The notes: generated from the sequence alone by a model not told the origin. DNA of 64,000 bases from Phocoena phocoena (GCF_963924675.1 NC_089219.1:145224288-145288287); one strand, 5' to 3'; counted from the first letter of the stretch, positions 1-11,389 are shown. Numbers and translations are program-made.

Positions 1-187
1 TCCTTTCTGCACAGAGGCAGCTTCCTGAATGTACTCCTGCAGGGAGGCTATTCTTTCTGATTCTTTAGGCTCCATCTGTTTAGAGATAATTTGTCTTCTC
101 TATGTCCTTAGCAAGAATGATTGGGGTTGGGAGTTGGGAGTCCTCTGAGTGTCCCGGATACCAGTTAGCATCTAACTTCCCTCCATG

Positions 188-320
188 GTGGACTTCCCTG
201 GCGGTCCAGTGGTTAAGACTCTGTGTTTCCACTGCAGGGGGCACAGGTTCGATCCCTGGTGGGTGAACTAAGATCCCTGCATGCTGCTCGGTGCCACCAA
301 AAAAAAAAAAAAAAAAAAAA
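188..320 (+). repeat. CHR-type tRNA-derived SINE, short 120-bp class
   Basis: The head GACTTCCCTGG is followed by a tRNA B-box-like GGTTCGATCCC and a pure A-tail. An 11-bp target duplication TTCCCTCCATG (177-187 and 322-332) bounds the copy exactly. Confidence 0.9.
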
Positions 321-439
321 TTTCCCTCCATGCTTTTACCAGCTGGTGCCTATCTTACTCTTTTCCACCTTGTCATTTGTCTTCCCTGCACTTAACAAAG
401 TTCTGTATCTGACACCATCATCATCTACATGGAGCATAC

Positions 440-640
440 CACCAAGAGGATCTAGAATAGTGGAGAAGAGTATCAGATCTAGAGCCAGGCTACCTGGAGT
501 TGAATTCCAACTTCAGTACTCACTAGCTGTGAGAACTTGGGCAGTTTACTTAGCTGTTCTGTAATAGTGCATGCCTCGTTAGATTGTTGTTGTGAGGATT
601 AAGTGAGTAAATAACACCTCGCACATGGCTTAGGCATTCT
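440..640 (+). repeat. MIR SINE, left part
   Basis: The sequence has the MIR order: a 'tgtgagaacttgggcag' type core, then 'gtgaggattaagtgag'. It is interrupted on the right by the antisense SINE at 642-850 and may resume for a few bases after it. Boundaries are approximate. Confidence 0.6.
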
Positions 641-641
641 T

Positions 642-850
642 TTTTGTTTTTTTTTGAGGTACGCGGGCCTCTCACTGCTGTGGCCTCTCCCGTTGCGGAG
701 CACAGGCTCTGGACGCGCAGGCTCAGCGGCCATGGCTCACGGGCCCAGCTGCTCCACGGCATGTGAGATCTTCCCAGAACCGGGGCACGAACCCGCGTCC
801 CCTGCGTCGGCAGGCGGACTCTCAACCACTGCGCCACCAGGGAAGTCCGG
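642..850 (-). repeat. Young CHR SINE (about 205 bp), antisense
   Basis: It reads T-run, GGTACGCGGGCCTCTCACTG, then CACCAGGGAAGTCC, the reverse complement of the young CHR consensus seen throughout the window. A short duplication GCATTCTT flanks it (634-641, 856-863). Confidence 0.9.
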
Positions 851-884
851 TTTACGCATTCTTAGTTACAGTTACTGAGATAGT

Positions 885-1140
885 CTACTATGGTGGTTAA
901 GGATCCAGGCTCCAGAGCCAAATGACCTGGATTCAAATCCTAGCTCTTTGACTTACTAGTTGCATGACTTTGGACTAGTTACTCTGTGCCTCAGTTTCAA
1001 CAGGGAAAATGAAGACAATATTCTTCATGAGATGGTTGTAAGAAATAAATGGCTAATAAATATAAAGTACTTAAACGGTTCCTTGATCCCTGATGTACAG
1101 TAATACTCAGTAAAATATTACCTATAGCCATTATTATCAA
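885..1140 (+). repeat. MIR SINE
   Basis: It contains the MIR signature order: 'gacctggattcaaatcc', 'tgtgcctcagttt', then an AT-rich 3' end. It is old and diverged. Confidence 0.65.
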
Positions 1141-1382
1141 CTCATATCTCCTCAAAGTCATATCACATTCTCATGTTATCTTAGATTTAATCCCATCGTG
1201 TCTATTTAAACCTGCTTGGATTGTCCTGGAGCTACTCCAAGCTCTTTTAGATGGAATTTATGGTGGTAAAGTCCCTCCCTGGAAGATGGTCTGAGGATGT
1301 CCCTAAAGGGCAGTACACAATGGCATATACTAATTACTCTTAGCCTCACAAGAGGGAGATTTCTTGTCATCGGAAGTGGCCA

Positions 1383-1595
1383 GGGTTTCCCTGGTGGCGC
1401 AGTGGTTGAGAGTCCGCCTGCCGATGCAGGGGACGCGGGTTCGTGCCCTGGTCCAGGAGGATCCCGCGTGCCACGGAGCAGCTGGGCCCATGGGCCGTGG
1501 CCTCTGGGCCTGTGCGTCCGGATTCTGTGCTTCACAGCGGGAGAGGCCACGGCAGTGAGAGGCCCACGTACTGCAAAATAAATAAATAAATAAAA
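1383..1595 (+). repeat. Young CHR SINE
   Basis: It carries the full young consensus with a (TAAA)n-type tail. A perfect 11-bp target duplication GGAAGTGGCCA lies at 1372-1382 and 1596-1606. Confidence 0.93.
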
Positions 1596-1606
1596 GGAAG
1601 TGGCCA

Positions 1607-2477
1607 ACAGTTGAATGGACCACCACGTGACATATCTAGACAAGAGTTAGATGAAACATCTGTGTTGGACTAGGTATGTTGTGGATTAGATTCCCAAACT
1701 CCATGGAAAATTGATTTATGTTAGATCTCAGATTTTTTCTGACTTTAAGTTTCTATGATTTATGAAAAGTAAGATATTTCCAATGAAAGGATTTGACAAA
1801 ATTTGTATGCCTCTTTCAACAAAGTTCCATAAAGTAACAAATGGAGTACAGAAAGGGGAAAGTTCAGCAGTATCTCTTTGTATTATCATTTTAATCTCTT
1901 AACCTTGCCTCCTCTCCCTTGAGGCTTCAGTGGTAGATACTTATGTTCCAGTTTAGGCATGAATCATACTTTATATCATGGATATATAACATAACACGAA
2001 CCTTAATCTCTGCCAGAGAGGACAGTACTGAGAACATCACTTGGCTGGGAGTCAAGAAGAGTTTGAGCTACATTATGGATGTGAAATGCCAAGTCAGACC
2101 AATTTGAATGAGTAATAGTTCAGTGATATGAGATCTGAATGACACCCAGGAGCCAAGGTCCAAGATACTATTAACAGTGATGTGGCTGTTCCTGAGCAAA
2201 GGTTTCCTGAAGTCTAAGAGGGTAAGATACAAACCAGAACAAGGTCCCTAGATGTAAAATCCATGTTTCATGGAGAGAGGTAAATTTTAGCAACACTGTT
2301 TTCAGTTGGCACCACTATTACCATGTCTGTTCACCTAGTGGCCAAGGCAATGCTGTTCTACGCTGTGGAAAGTTTAAGTTGGGGACAGAGGCATGGAGGA
2401 ATCTGGAAATCAGAATCCTCCCATGGTGTATATTTCCCCCCATTGAAGTGATTTATCTGTATCTATATGTTACATTC
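1607..2477. other. Intergenic sequence, no gene seen
   Basis: AT-rich and apparently single-copy. I found no open reading frame with protein family resemblance and no recognisable repeat. Confidence 0.5.
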
Positions 2478-2849
2478 CTAGAAAAAGAATCCTAAGGATT
2501 TTCCCTTATGTGTGTTTTTGTCTTGCTTCCTCTTGGTCCATGATGCCAGTTAAGTTCATCAGCACGATGAAACCAAGAGCAGATTATTCTGCCATTTTTC
2601 TTGATCTTTGAGTTACACACCTAATCTAGGGCTGATCACTCCACACTTTAACTGCCCAGGAGGTTCACAATTCTCCCAGCTCTGTGATCATCAATGACTT
2701 CGAATTTACCAATATCACCATGCTTCAACATCAGTTAGAAGCCAGGCAATGACTTTGAAGCAATGCCTAGTAAGGATTTGACATTTGGGCCTCTTTTTGG
2801 CATTGTTGATGCTCCTGAGAGCATCAGCCAGGACATTCATGCCTACCAC
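2478..2849 (-). pseudogene. RPS15A: RPS15A processed pseudogene
   Basis: Read on the minus strand from 2849, the sequence encodes a recognisable ribosomal protein S15a (40S subunit uS8) start, including [14 protein letters not shown]. The initiator ATG has become GTG. The match continues as [22 protein letters not shown], then shifts frame and meets stops. C-terminal pieces resembling the family (KCGVISPR, GIMD, then a phenylalanine-rich end before TAG at 2478-2480) follow in other frames. No introns are present, although the parent gene has them, so this is a reverse-transcribed copy. At 372 bp it is slightly shorter than the usual 393-bp coding region, so small deletions have occurred. It is non-functional. 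No poly(A) tail or target duplication could be made out, which fits an old insertion. Confidence 0.9.
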
Positions 2850-3120
2850 TGTAGTGGCACGGAAAGATGGTGGAAACCATGTGTACATTTTTGTGCAGAT
2901 GTGCTAGGGATTTAATTCTGAAGTGGGAAGAGCGTTCCGCCCTAAAACATCTCCACAGATTTACTAAATTAGATCCTGCCTCTCTTAATCTGGCTTAAAA
3001 TTTGCCTGTTGAGTGATTTAAGTATAACCAATGTCAAATCACACTAAATTATCCATATTACATCTTGTTCCTATTCCCTTTACCTGAATGCATTTATCAG
3101 ATTTGGCATGTTGGTTTTAA
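2850..3120. other. Intergenic sequence
   Basis: The part next to 2850 may include the 5' UTR remnant of the RPS15A pseudogene. Nothing else was recognised. Confidence 0.4.
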
Positions 3121-3134
3121 AGATGGTGAGATTC

Positions 3135-3340
3135 GGGCTTCCCTGGTGGCGCAGTGGTTGAGAGTCCGCCTGCCAATGCAGGGGACACAGGTTCGTGCCC
3201 CGGTCCGGGCAGATCCCACGTGCCGCGGAGCAGCTGGGCCGGTGAGCCCTGGCCGCTGAGCCTGCGCGTCCGGAGCCTGTGCTCCGCAACGGGAGAGGCC
3301 ACAACAGTGAGAGGCCCACGTACCACACACACACAAAAAA
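3135..3340 (+). repeat. Young CHR SINE
   Basis: The young consensus ends in (CA)n then A7. A perfect 14-bp target duplication AGATGGTGAGATTC lies at 3121-3134 and 3341-3354. Confidence 0.95.
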
Positions 3341-3354
3341 AGATGGTGAGATTC

Positions 3355-3960
3355 ATAACAACAAATTTAAAGAAGAGATTTCCATTCACACATTTACCCC
3401 TGATGGCTCCGCTACCCCCAGCCATAGTCATTTGAGCTTATTTTGTTTGTTTTTTAATGTTAAGGGAGCGTTTTGTGCTCAGGAAAACAAAAGAAAACAT
3501 GGTTACTTGTGTTTAAATCAATACAAAATTTATTAACGTTGTTAATTTCAAATTTCAATCTCAGCTTCAGTGACATCATGTAGGTAGCGTGAAATTGACC
3601 ATAATGGGAACATGTACACAGTGAAACTGGCAAATGCTACATCTACCAATGCACCACTGCTAAAAATCTAACAAAACAAATCATCCAAAGTATTTTAAAC
3701 ACTACTTACAAACTTAATAAGTCCAAAATTTTTGATTAAAACAGATTTTCTTAAACAGTGAAATACTGTTTGCAAAGAAACTCTTTTACAGCTGTGAGAT
3801 AATAGAAATATATATATATCGGTCTCTGTCACTGCCCCTCACCCCATTCCTGGCACAGATCTCCTAAAACCCTTGTAATTTCCTAATTGATAAGAGCACT
3901 AGGAGCATCCTTTGTTTTAATATATGTCTTTCTAGTTCCTAACACAGAGTTGATAAATCC
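3355..3960. other. Intergenic sequence, nothing recognised
   Basis: AT-rich, with no coding frame of interest. It may hold very old repeat remnants that cannot be named by eye. Confidence 0.4.
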
Positions 3961-4735
3961 CTTGGAATTTCCCGGGTGATAGCAGTGTCATTAGTCACTT
4001 TTAATGAGGTGACTCTTGGTGGGCTGCTGGATGGGGGCTGGCCACCAGAAAGACCAAGCCATGATTAGAAGCTTGGACTTTTCAGCCTCACTTCCCATTC
4101 TCCAGAGAGGAGAGAGGGGCTGGAAATGAAATTAATGATCAATCATGCCTACATGATGAAGCGTCCATAAAAATCCCAAAAGTACTGGATTAGGAGAGTT
4201 TCTCTAACACCCAGTGAACACCTGCAGGTATGGAAGAGTGGTGCTCCTGGAGAAAACATGGAAGCTCCACATCCTTTCCCACATACCTTGCCCTCTGCAT
4301 CTCTTCCATCTTGATGTTCATCTTACCCTTTTATAATAAACCAGTAAACAGTAAGTAAACTGCTTTCCTCAGTTCTATGAGCTGCTCCAGCAAATTAATC
4401 GAAACCAAGGATGGGGTCATGGGAACCTTGATTTAGAGTCAATCAATTGGTCAGAAGCATAGGCGACAACCTGGACTTGCATTTATTTGTCATCCGAAGT
4501 GGGGAGAGGAGCAGTTTTGTGGGACTGAGATCTTCACCTGTGGGATCTGATGCTATCTCCAGGTAGATAGTGTCAAAATTGAGTTGAATTGTTGGACACT
4601 CAGAGGGTGTCACAGAATTGCTTGACATGGAAAAAAATCCCACACATCTGGTGTCGGAAGCATTGTCAGTGTGATAGTAGTGTCAGAGTAAAGAAGAAAC
4701 ACATGGGAGGAAGAGTTTTCCCTATACAGAGCTTT
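3960..4735 (+). repeat. Old LTR-like element
   Basis: The layout fits an ancient mammalian LTR: 'catgatgaagcgtccataaaaatccc', a 'cttttataataaacc' segment with a polyadenylation-type hexamer near 4335, then 'tgtgggatctgatgctatctcc'. The class is uncertain (ERVL-like). No terminal TG/CA or target duplication was established. Confidence 0.5.
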
Positions 4736-4756
4736 CCAATAAAAATACTACAAGTG

Positions 4757-4966
4757 AGGCTTCCCTGGTGGCGCAGCGGTTGGGAGTCCGCCTGCTGATG
4801 CAGGGGATACGGGTTCGTGCCCTGGTCTGGGAGGATCCCGCGTGCCGCGGAGGGGCTGGGCCCATGGGCTGTGGCCGATGAGCCTGCGCATCTGGAGCCT
4901 GTGCTCTGCAACGGGAGGGGCCGCAGCAGTGAGAGGCCCGTGTACCACCAAAAAAAAAAAAAAAAA
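4757..4966 (+). repeat. Young CHR SINE, first of a pair
   Basis: It has a full young consensus with an A-tail of about 18. The left flank ACTACAAGTG (4747-4756) recurs, slightly changed, right after its tail. Confidence 0.9.
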
Positions 4967-4978
4967 AATCCTACAAAT

Positions 4979-5120
4979 GGGGGACTTTGCTGGCAGTCCA
5001 GTGTTTAAGACTCCATGCTTCCACTGCAGGGGGCACAGATTTGATTCCTGGTCAGGGAACTAAGATCCTGCATGCTGTGCGGATCAGCCAAAAATAAATA
5101 CGTAAACAAACAAACAAAAG
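4979..5120 (+). repeat. CHR-type short SINE, second of a pair
   Basis: The 120-bp class SINE ends in an A-rich tail. The right flank ACTACAAGTG (5131-5140) is identical to the left flank of the neighbouring SINE at 4757, so both copies landed on one target. Confidence 0.85.
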
Positions 5121-5329
5121 GACAAAAAAAACTACAAGTGGAATAGAAATTAAACATAAATTAAAATCACAAGTCTAGTAAGTCAGATTCTCTAATATAT
5201 CAGGGTCTCTTAGCCATTCATACATTTAAACTAACAAAATTCATACTGATTATTACGATTACAAAAACATTACCAAAAATATTATATTATGATTTCTTCA
5301 TTTTCTTGTAAAGTAAGCAAAAAAATTAA

Positions 5330-5660
5330 TAAACAGAAACCGCAATTAAAGAGTTCGGATACCAGCAGGGGGCGCTCTCACACCCTGCAGCAACGGCAGA
5401 ACGCAACAGGAAGAAGAAAGACTCCTTTCCTGAAAAGGACTCAGCCAATGAAAAGCCACGGACTCTTTGTCTACTATAGCCCTCCCAACTTCTTTCTCCC
5501 CTCAATAAAAGCATTCTCCTTTCCTTACTGTACAGGGAACTTGCATGTGGCTCGCCATGGTTGCAGACCCTGAATTGCGATTCTCTACTGATCTGAAATA
5601 ATCCCACCTTTGCTGGAAAAATATCTAGCAGTCTATTTGTTTCAGGCCAACAAGTCATGC
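5330..5660 (+). repeat. LTR-like fragment with AATAAA
   Basis: It contains 'ccaatgaaaagccac', a 'ctcaataaaagcattctcc' polyadenylation region at about 5500 and a U5-like stretch. An internal open frame (5289-5573) has no family match. Class I ERV origin is a guess. Confidence 0.35.
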
Positions 5661-6690
5661 AAACAAAGCTCAATTCAATCCACTTTGTGAGACCAATACC
5701 ATCCGGGTCCTCTTCCTTGCCTGCCTCTGGCTAAACTTCCCAAGGTCAATAGGAGACAATCTCCGGATCCAACCCCATCATCTGAGAAAATTCCCACACT
5801 ATCAGTTTTTGATAAATCAGTCATTTATGGGAAATCAGTCTCTTAGTCCTTAATTTTGTCTTCCTGAGGGCACACATGAAAGATTCTCCATTTTATCTCC
5901 TCCAGTTCTATTTTGGACTGCAATTCTTTCACACTGCCATAGCAAGTCAAATTCCTCATGTCCAGGCTTGGGAGGGTGAGGTCACTAAGACAGTGCCCCT
6001 TTGGTCAGGAGTGGTGAAGGAGCTGGGCATGGCTGAGTGTACAGAGTAGAGACAATAACTAGAGCAGAGGAGGACTGGCAGAGCAGAAAATAAATCACAC
6101 CACATTAATCCTCGCAGTGCAGCCAGGATGCCATGTGCATGTTTATCATGCAATCGAACTCATGATCTGCTAAGATTTGCTCTCCATATTCTCTCAGTTA
6201 GGCCTAACTACCCATCCTTTAGGGTCCGAGTCAGCTCAGTTCCCACCTCCTTCCTTAGTCTTTCTCCATGACTGGAGCCCCTACAGACCTCTCTCTCTTC
6301 TGACCTCGTAGCACTGTTAGAACCACTAGCCAAACTCTTCCTGGCAATGTTATTTAACTTCCTTTTGCATATTTTATCCCTTTTCTGGATTTGAGCTTGC
6401 TAAAGCCAGGGACTGTATTATATAGTATCTTATTTTATAACTCCCTCAGTACTTAAAAAGGCTTTTTACTTAGGCAGTTCATGCTGTATGGAATCACTTG
6501 CACGTAACTTGGTAAATGCCTTTAGATGGCAGTGACTAACATTAGGAAGATAGCCTGCTCCATTATTGTAAAATTTTAATCTATATTACACATTAAATCA
6601 TGCCTTCTGTCCTTCTGAAATGTAACTAAACACAGTTTAAATTTAATTTTACATAGTTGGCCACAATTGTGCATGCCTAGTGTTGTATCC
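5660..6690. other. Intergenic sequence, probable old repeats
   Basis: 6180-6480 has the style of an L2 3' region ('cagggactgtatta'). No gene was recognised. Confidence 0.35.
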
Positions 6691-7145
6691 TATAACCTTA
6701 GAGTGGGAATGAAGTAAGACCTTGGTAAGGTTTGGTGAAATGTGATTTCACATTGTGAATCTTGACATAAGATTCACTTATGTCAAGGGGTTTTAAAATG
6801 GAGCCAGGAACCCATTAAGGAGGTGAACCTCACACACGGATGGAACCATGGACTTCTGAATTGGGCCAAACCACAAATATTCCAAGGACTCTGCAAGAAC
6901 ACCTGAAACTTGTCACAGTTATGGACCGGACTTTCCCCTCCCTCTAGTGTTAGCCTTATCAAACCTGTTTAGTCAACACTAGCTTCTGCCTCCAACTACA
7001 ATTAAAATTCTTTGTAATACAAATCTCCCGTCTTTGCCTTTAAAAGCTCCTGACTTTTACTCCCCAGCAGGACGCTGTTTAGGTTGCTACCAGAATCTAG
7101 GTGACCTGAATTACAATTCTTTGATCCCCAAATCAGTTCCTTCCA
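6690..7145 (+). repeat. ERV class I LTR remnant
   Basis: It shows 'tgcctttaaaagctcctgac', 'ccccagcaggacgctg' and a following U5-like segment, the usual arrangement of class I ERV promoters. It sits directly upstream of a gag-like relic. The ends are not defined. Confidence 0.5.
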
Positions 7146-7159
7146 AGACAATAATTCTA

Positions 7160-7960
7160 AACTTTCTGAAAAAGATTTCTCAGTTACAAGACTGGTAACT
7201 CTTCTGTCACCCCCTCCAGCTCCTCAAGTCTGTCCTCCACACTTCCCCCCATCTCCCTCCTTCTTTTCCTCTTCCCTTGCTGAACTCCCTTTTTACTCCC
7301 CAAACCCTGAGGCCTCCCTTGATCCTCCACCCCCAACCTCTTTCATTCAACCAATTCAAACTCACAGGTTTAGCGAATTCCCTGATGGTCCAATGGTTAG
7401 GACTCCGCACTTCCACTACAGGGGTCACGGGTTCAATCCCTGGTCAGAGAACTAAGATCCTGCAAGCTGTGCAGTGCAGCCAAAAAATAAATAAATACAC
7501 AAAATCATACGTTTAAATTGAAACCTAATAATGAGGGCACCCTCTTAAATCTAATTTACATACTTGGGACTAAGGCAGAATTGCTAGCTATAGCCAAAGG
7601 GATTTCCAAGCTTACTGAGAACCCTCACCATTTTGCAAAGGAATTTAACATTGTCATTCAAATCTATGAGCTTGTGTTTCCTGATCGCCCAACTTTGGAT
7701 GGCTAAAGCTGGCTGGAATAATCCTTTAGAGGATCTTCAATGTTTCATGCTAGCTGACAGCTCTGAAGCCAAAGAAATAGCAAAAACTTTACATGAAGCC
7801 ATTCCTTGGGCCTTCCCAAAACCTGTTGATTGGAATAAAATCAAAGCATGCACTCAAGGACTAACAAACTTGTGCATGACTATTACAACAGACTTGAAAT
7901 TGTTTTCAAGGAAAATCCTGGACTTGTAACGGAGCAGGACCTTATGGGGCCTTCCCAGGA
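7160..7960 (+). pseudogene. Endogenous retrovirus (class I) gag relic
   Basis: A decayed fossil gag. The first part (7200-7370) encodes a proline-rich stretch like the domain before capsid. After an inserted SINE (7374-7504), two short frames (7518-7706 and the later part of 7633-7929) resemble capsid, including AIPWAFPKPVDWNKI. Stops at 7704-7706 and 7927-7929, at least one frame change and the SINE make it non-functional. No pol or env was recognised nearby. The assignment to class I (gammaretrovirus-like) rests on the capsid pattern and the adjoining LTR. Confidence 0.65.
7374..7504 (+). repeat. CHR-type short SINE inside ERV gag relic
   Basis: A 120-bp class SINE with an A-rich tail ending in 'ataaataaatacac'. 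A short flank GTTTA is shared on both sides. It splits the gag relic. Confidence 0.85.
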
Positions 7961-8810
7961 CAGGCCTTCCCCCATATCCTGTGTTTTAGCTTCTCTCTGA
8001 AGTACCTAGATAATAGTTTTTTTTTTTTTTTCCTTAGAGTTCATCTCCATTTATTTCAACATTACATGTTTAATGATGACTTCAACATTATATTTGCAGT
8101 TTTAAAATAAACTTAAGTAGGCTTTAATTTGTTTAAATAATTATCTATAGAACTACTTTTAGGCAGGCAAAACATGTTCAGTGATTTTTTTTATCCTCAG
8201 CCATTGTCTTATTGCTCATTTTATCAAATTAATCCTTCCTGTCCCAAAGAAAATTAAGAGATCACTATTATCTATAAATTGGGGGATGAGTTATAAAGTT
8301 TTTGTATATTATATGTTACATACATATATACAATATACATATGCATTTTATATATGTGTGTATATATGTAATGTATCCTCCAGTTTTACAAATTTTTAGT
8401 TACAAGTCCTAAGAGGGATAGAATATATAGAGACTACTTATTAAATCTTATTTGGGAATTGCTGAAATAGAATGTTACCATATTTGCCTCCTAATAACAA
8501 CAAACACCATAAAACATAACTCAGTCAATAAATGGAATTCAATGAAAAATTTAAATATTCTTACAAACCACAGAGACTACAAATGCCCAAGAAAATCTGA
8601 TGTCTATTTAGGTCACTAAATAACATTTTTCAGTAAAATCTAGAGATAAAGAAGATTTCAGACTGAATAAAAAAAAAAAACATTTGGAGGAAATTTATCT
8701 TTAAGTTCAAAAGTCACAAAATTAATCAACTGTGTCAAAAATTAAGTTCAATACATTTCTTAACAAACACAAAGAATTCCATACAAGAAATTGATTATAA
8801 AATTCTGATA
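7960..8810. other. AT-rich intergenic sequence
   Basis: It has a TA-rich low-complexity patch at about 8300-8370. No gene or nameable repeat was found. Confidence 0.4.
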
Positions 8811-8930
8811 GGACTTCCCTGGTGGTCCAGTGGTTAGGACTCTGGGCTCTGAACGCAGGGGGTCACGGGTTCGACCCCTGGTTGGGGAAGATCCCACATG
8901 CCACATGGCAAGGCCCCCCAAAATAAATAA
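8811..8930 (+). repeat. CHR-type short SINE
   Basis: It has the head GGACTTCCCTGGTGGTCC, a B-box-like GGTTCGACCCC and an A-rich tail. Confidence 0.85.
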
Positions 8931-9042
8931 TTTACAAAATTTTTTAAACACAGAGAAAGGAAAAGAGAAATGAAACATAGTAAGGTCTAATGAATAGTAA
9001 ATATTATATAAATGAAAGCAAATAAATCATTTATTGCAAGAA

Positions 9043-9250
9043 TTTTTTTTTTTTTTTTTGCGGGACGCGGGTCTCTCACTGTTGTGACCTCTCCCGTTGC
9101 GGAGCACGGGCTCCGGACGCGCAGGCTCAGCGGCCATGGCTCACGGGCCCAGCCGCTCCACGGCATGTGGGATCTTCCCGGACCGGGGCACGAACCGTGT
9201 CCCCTGCGTCGGCAGGCGGACTCTCAACCACTGCGCCACCAGGGAAGCCC
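9043..9250 (-). repeat. Young CHR SINE, antisense
   Basis: It reads T-run, GCGGGACGCGGGTCTCTCACTG, then ACCAGGGAAGCCC. Its head joins directly to an antisense L1 fragment at 9251. The expected target duplication on the far side is missing. Confidence 0.88.
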
Positions 9251-9450
9251 TGCATGTCTTTTTGAATTATGGTTTTCTCTGGGTATATGCCCAGTAGTGG
9301 GATTGCTGGGTCATATGGTAGTTCTATTTTTAGTTTTTTAAGGAACCTCCATACTGTTCTCCATAGTGGCTGTATCAATTTACATTCCCACCAACAGTGC
9401 AAGAGGGTTCCCTTTTCTCCACACCCTCTCCAGCATCTACTGAATGTCCA
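9251..9450 (-). repeat. L1 ORF2 C-terminal fragment, antisense
   Basis: The minus strand encodes [12 protein letters not shown] and [16 protein letters not shown], the L1 ORF2 C-terminal region. It corresponds to about 20115-20300 of the long L1 in this window. Confidence 0.88.
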
Positions 9451-9540
9451 GGATGGACATCTTTAGATGGTTATTAAGAAATGGAATAAATAAAAATGAC
9501 ATTAATGGAATTAAAACAAAGGTTTTAATACAACGCCACC

Positions 9541-10014
9541 TGTAACAGGGAAGAGCCAATTTTGACTCTTCAGATCTGTTTCTTCGACTGTAACCTTTGC
9601 TTTTCGTTGCTTTTATTATTATAATCATACATAGTGGCCTGCCTCAGGGAACCCTGCCCCTTTGCCAGAATGTTAAACTAAAGTGCCTTTGTTCAGCTCA
9701 CAGGGAGGCAATCTGACCGTGCCCACCTGTGAATGGCTGCCGAAAAGAAGGAATTAATACATTCCCTCCCCAGCGCTGGCCAAGCCAGGCAAAACTAATG
9801 ACCTTTTTACTTTACTTCCTCATCTCCTCCCCCTCTCTGTTCTATAAAAGAAACTGGCATCCAGACCCCGATAAGATGGTTATTTTGAGACATTAGTCTG
9901 CTATCTTCTTGGTCTGCTGGCTTTCCGAAGAATAAAGTCTTTTCCTTGCCTCAACGCCTGCTGTCCGATTTATTGGCCTGTGTGGTGAGCAGAGTGAGCT
10001 TGGACTCGGTAACA
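9541..10014 (+). repeat. Solo LTR, class I ERV type
   Basis: It starts TGTAACA and ends GGTAACA (TG...CA ends). It has a TATA-like 'tataaaag' near 9843 and AATAAA at about 9931, followed by a U5-like stretch. A 4-bp target duplication CACC lies immediately outside both ends (9537-9540, 10015-10018), as expected for gammaretrovirus-like integration. There is no internal sequence, so it is a solo LTR left by recombination. Confidence 0.8.
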
Positions 10015-10454
10015 CACCTAGGATTGAATGGAACAAAGGGATCCCCTGGTGGTTCCCCCAACATTAAAGGGCCTGGAACAAGTCTGCTCTATTTCCCACA
10101 ATTCAAAAAACTTTTTAAAAGCCTGCAAGAAAATTACACTGAGATACCTGACCAGTAATTGCTTGGGGACAGTTAGGATAATAAATCAAGTTAAATACTG
10201 ACAAAAGGGCCTGAGTCCCTTGGCTCAGTCCCTCAATGGGGATCTCAAAGCCTTTTGTACAAAAATGGGTAAAATGGCTGGGGATAAAACGTAAGTTTCT
10301 GAGACTTCTTATTTCAGAAGATTCGTTGATGGGATCCTAATCAAGGCTAAAATTAAAGGTATAAGAGTTGATAGAATTGAGGTGACAGTTTATAAAAATT
10401 GGTATATTTGAATGGACTTTATACAAGATGGTTAGATCTCTTTTGCCTAATTAG
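10015..10454. other. Sequence between two solo LTRs
   Basis: It contains one short open frame with no recognisable family. Possibly old retroviral material, but unproven. Confidence 0.35.
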
Positions 10455-10458
10455 ACTG

Positions 10459-11027
10459 TGGGATTGAAACTGAGCACCTCAGGTTGGGACTTGAACCCAT
10501 GGTCTTTTAATTAGAATCACTCACCTAGTGTCTGGACTTACTGAAGCTCAGGTTCTTTGTGTCTCAGCACAGAAGGAATTCAGCAAGAGGCAAAGCGATA
10601 GGCAAGAAGTAGATTTATTAATACAGGACACTTGTAAGAGATGCAAGCGGGCAGGCGAGGGAGCTCTGCCCTGAGGATTAAGTGGGCTACAATTTTATAG
10701 TCAAAGGAAAGGGAAAGTGTTGGAAGCCATCTTGGAGTCCCTGCACCGTGACCGACAAAGTCATGATGCAATCAAAGGCAGGACTGCAAAGCAGCACTGT
10801 GCCAGGTCGGTGGACTACATCTCTATTGATGTTAAGTCTGGTTGTGTTAAGGAAACAGCACAAGGTGGATTTGTGCCCAGGGTTAGGAAAATGAGAAAAA
10901 CTACTACCCCCCCTACTATTATTACCACAAAATGGAAAGTACCTATTCCGGCCCCAGGAAACTGGGAACGCAATACACAATCTGGAAATATAGGGGTATT
11001 CCTATGAAAAACACCCCCAATTAAACA
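10459..11027 (-). repeat. Solo LTR, antisense, class I ERV type
   Basis: Read on the minus strand it begins TGTTTAATTGGG and ends GTTTCAATCCCA. It has a TATA-like TATAAAATT near 10700-10692 and AATAAA at 10619-10614, in that order. A 4-bp target duplication ACTG lies outside both ends (10455-10458, 11028-11031). This is a solo LTR opposite in orientation to its neighbour at 9541. Confidence 0.78.
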
Positions 11028-11389
11028 ACTGTGGCCCTACGAAGGGGTTGTTGATAATTTTGGTTTTATATGGGTCCATTAAAAAGAAAGGTTAATACTC
11101 TGGCAATAATTGCTGGATGATAAACAGGAGCGTAGAACGTATTGTGAGTGCTACTAGTGGAGTCAGGAACACAGGAACTGTAGAATATATTGTAAATATT
11201 TTCAGGGCACTATTCAAAAAACTTGCCCATGCAGAAAAAACACGAAGATTGCACTTCTGTAATAAAAACTTACATAATAGCTTGGCTTAACTACTAGAAA
11301 ATAACCTGCAACTAATGAAAACTTAGAAAATTATCTTGTTAGCACATCTAAAAACTGGGGACATTTTCAAAAAACTGATAAAAACATTT

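Noticed and set aside
5289..5573. 94-aa open frame near 5.4 kb as a SPATA45 candidate
   Set aside because: It overlaps an LTR-like segment and shows no splice context or resemblance I could support.
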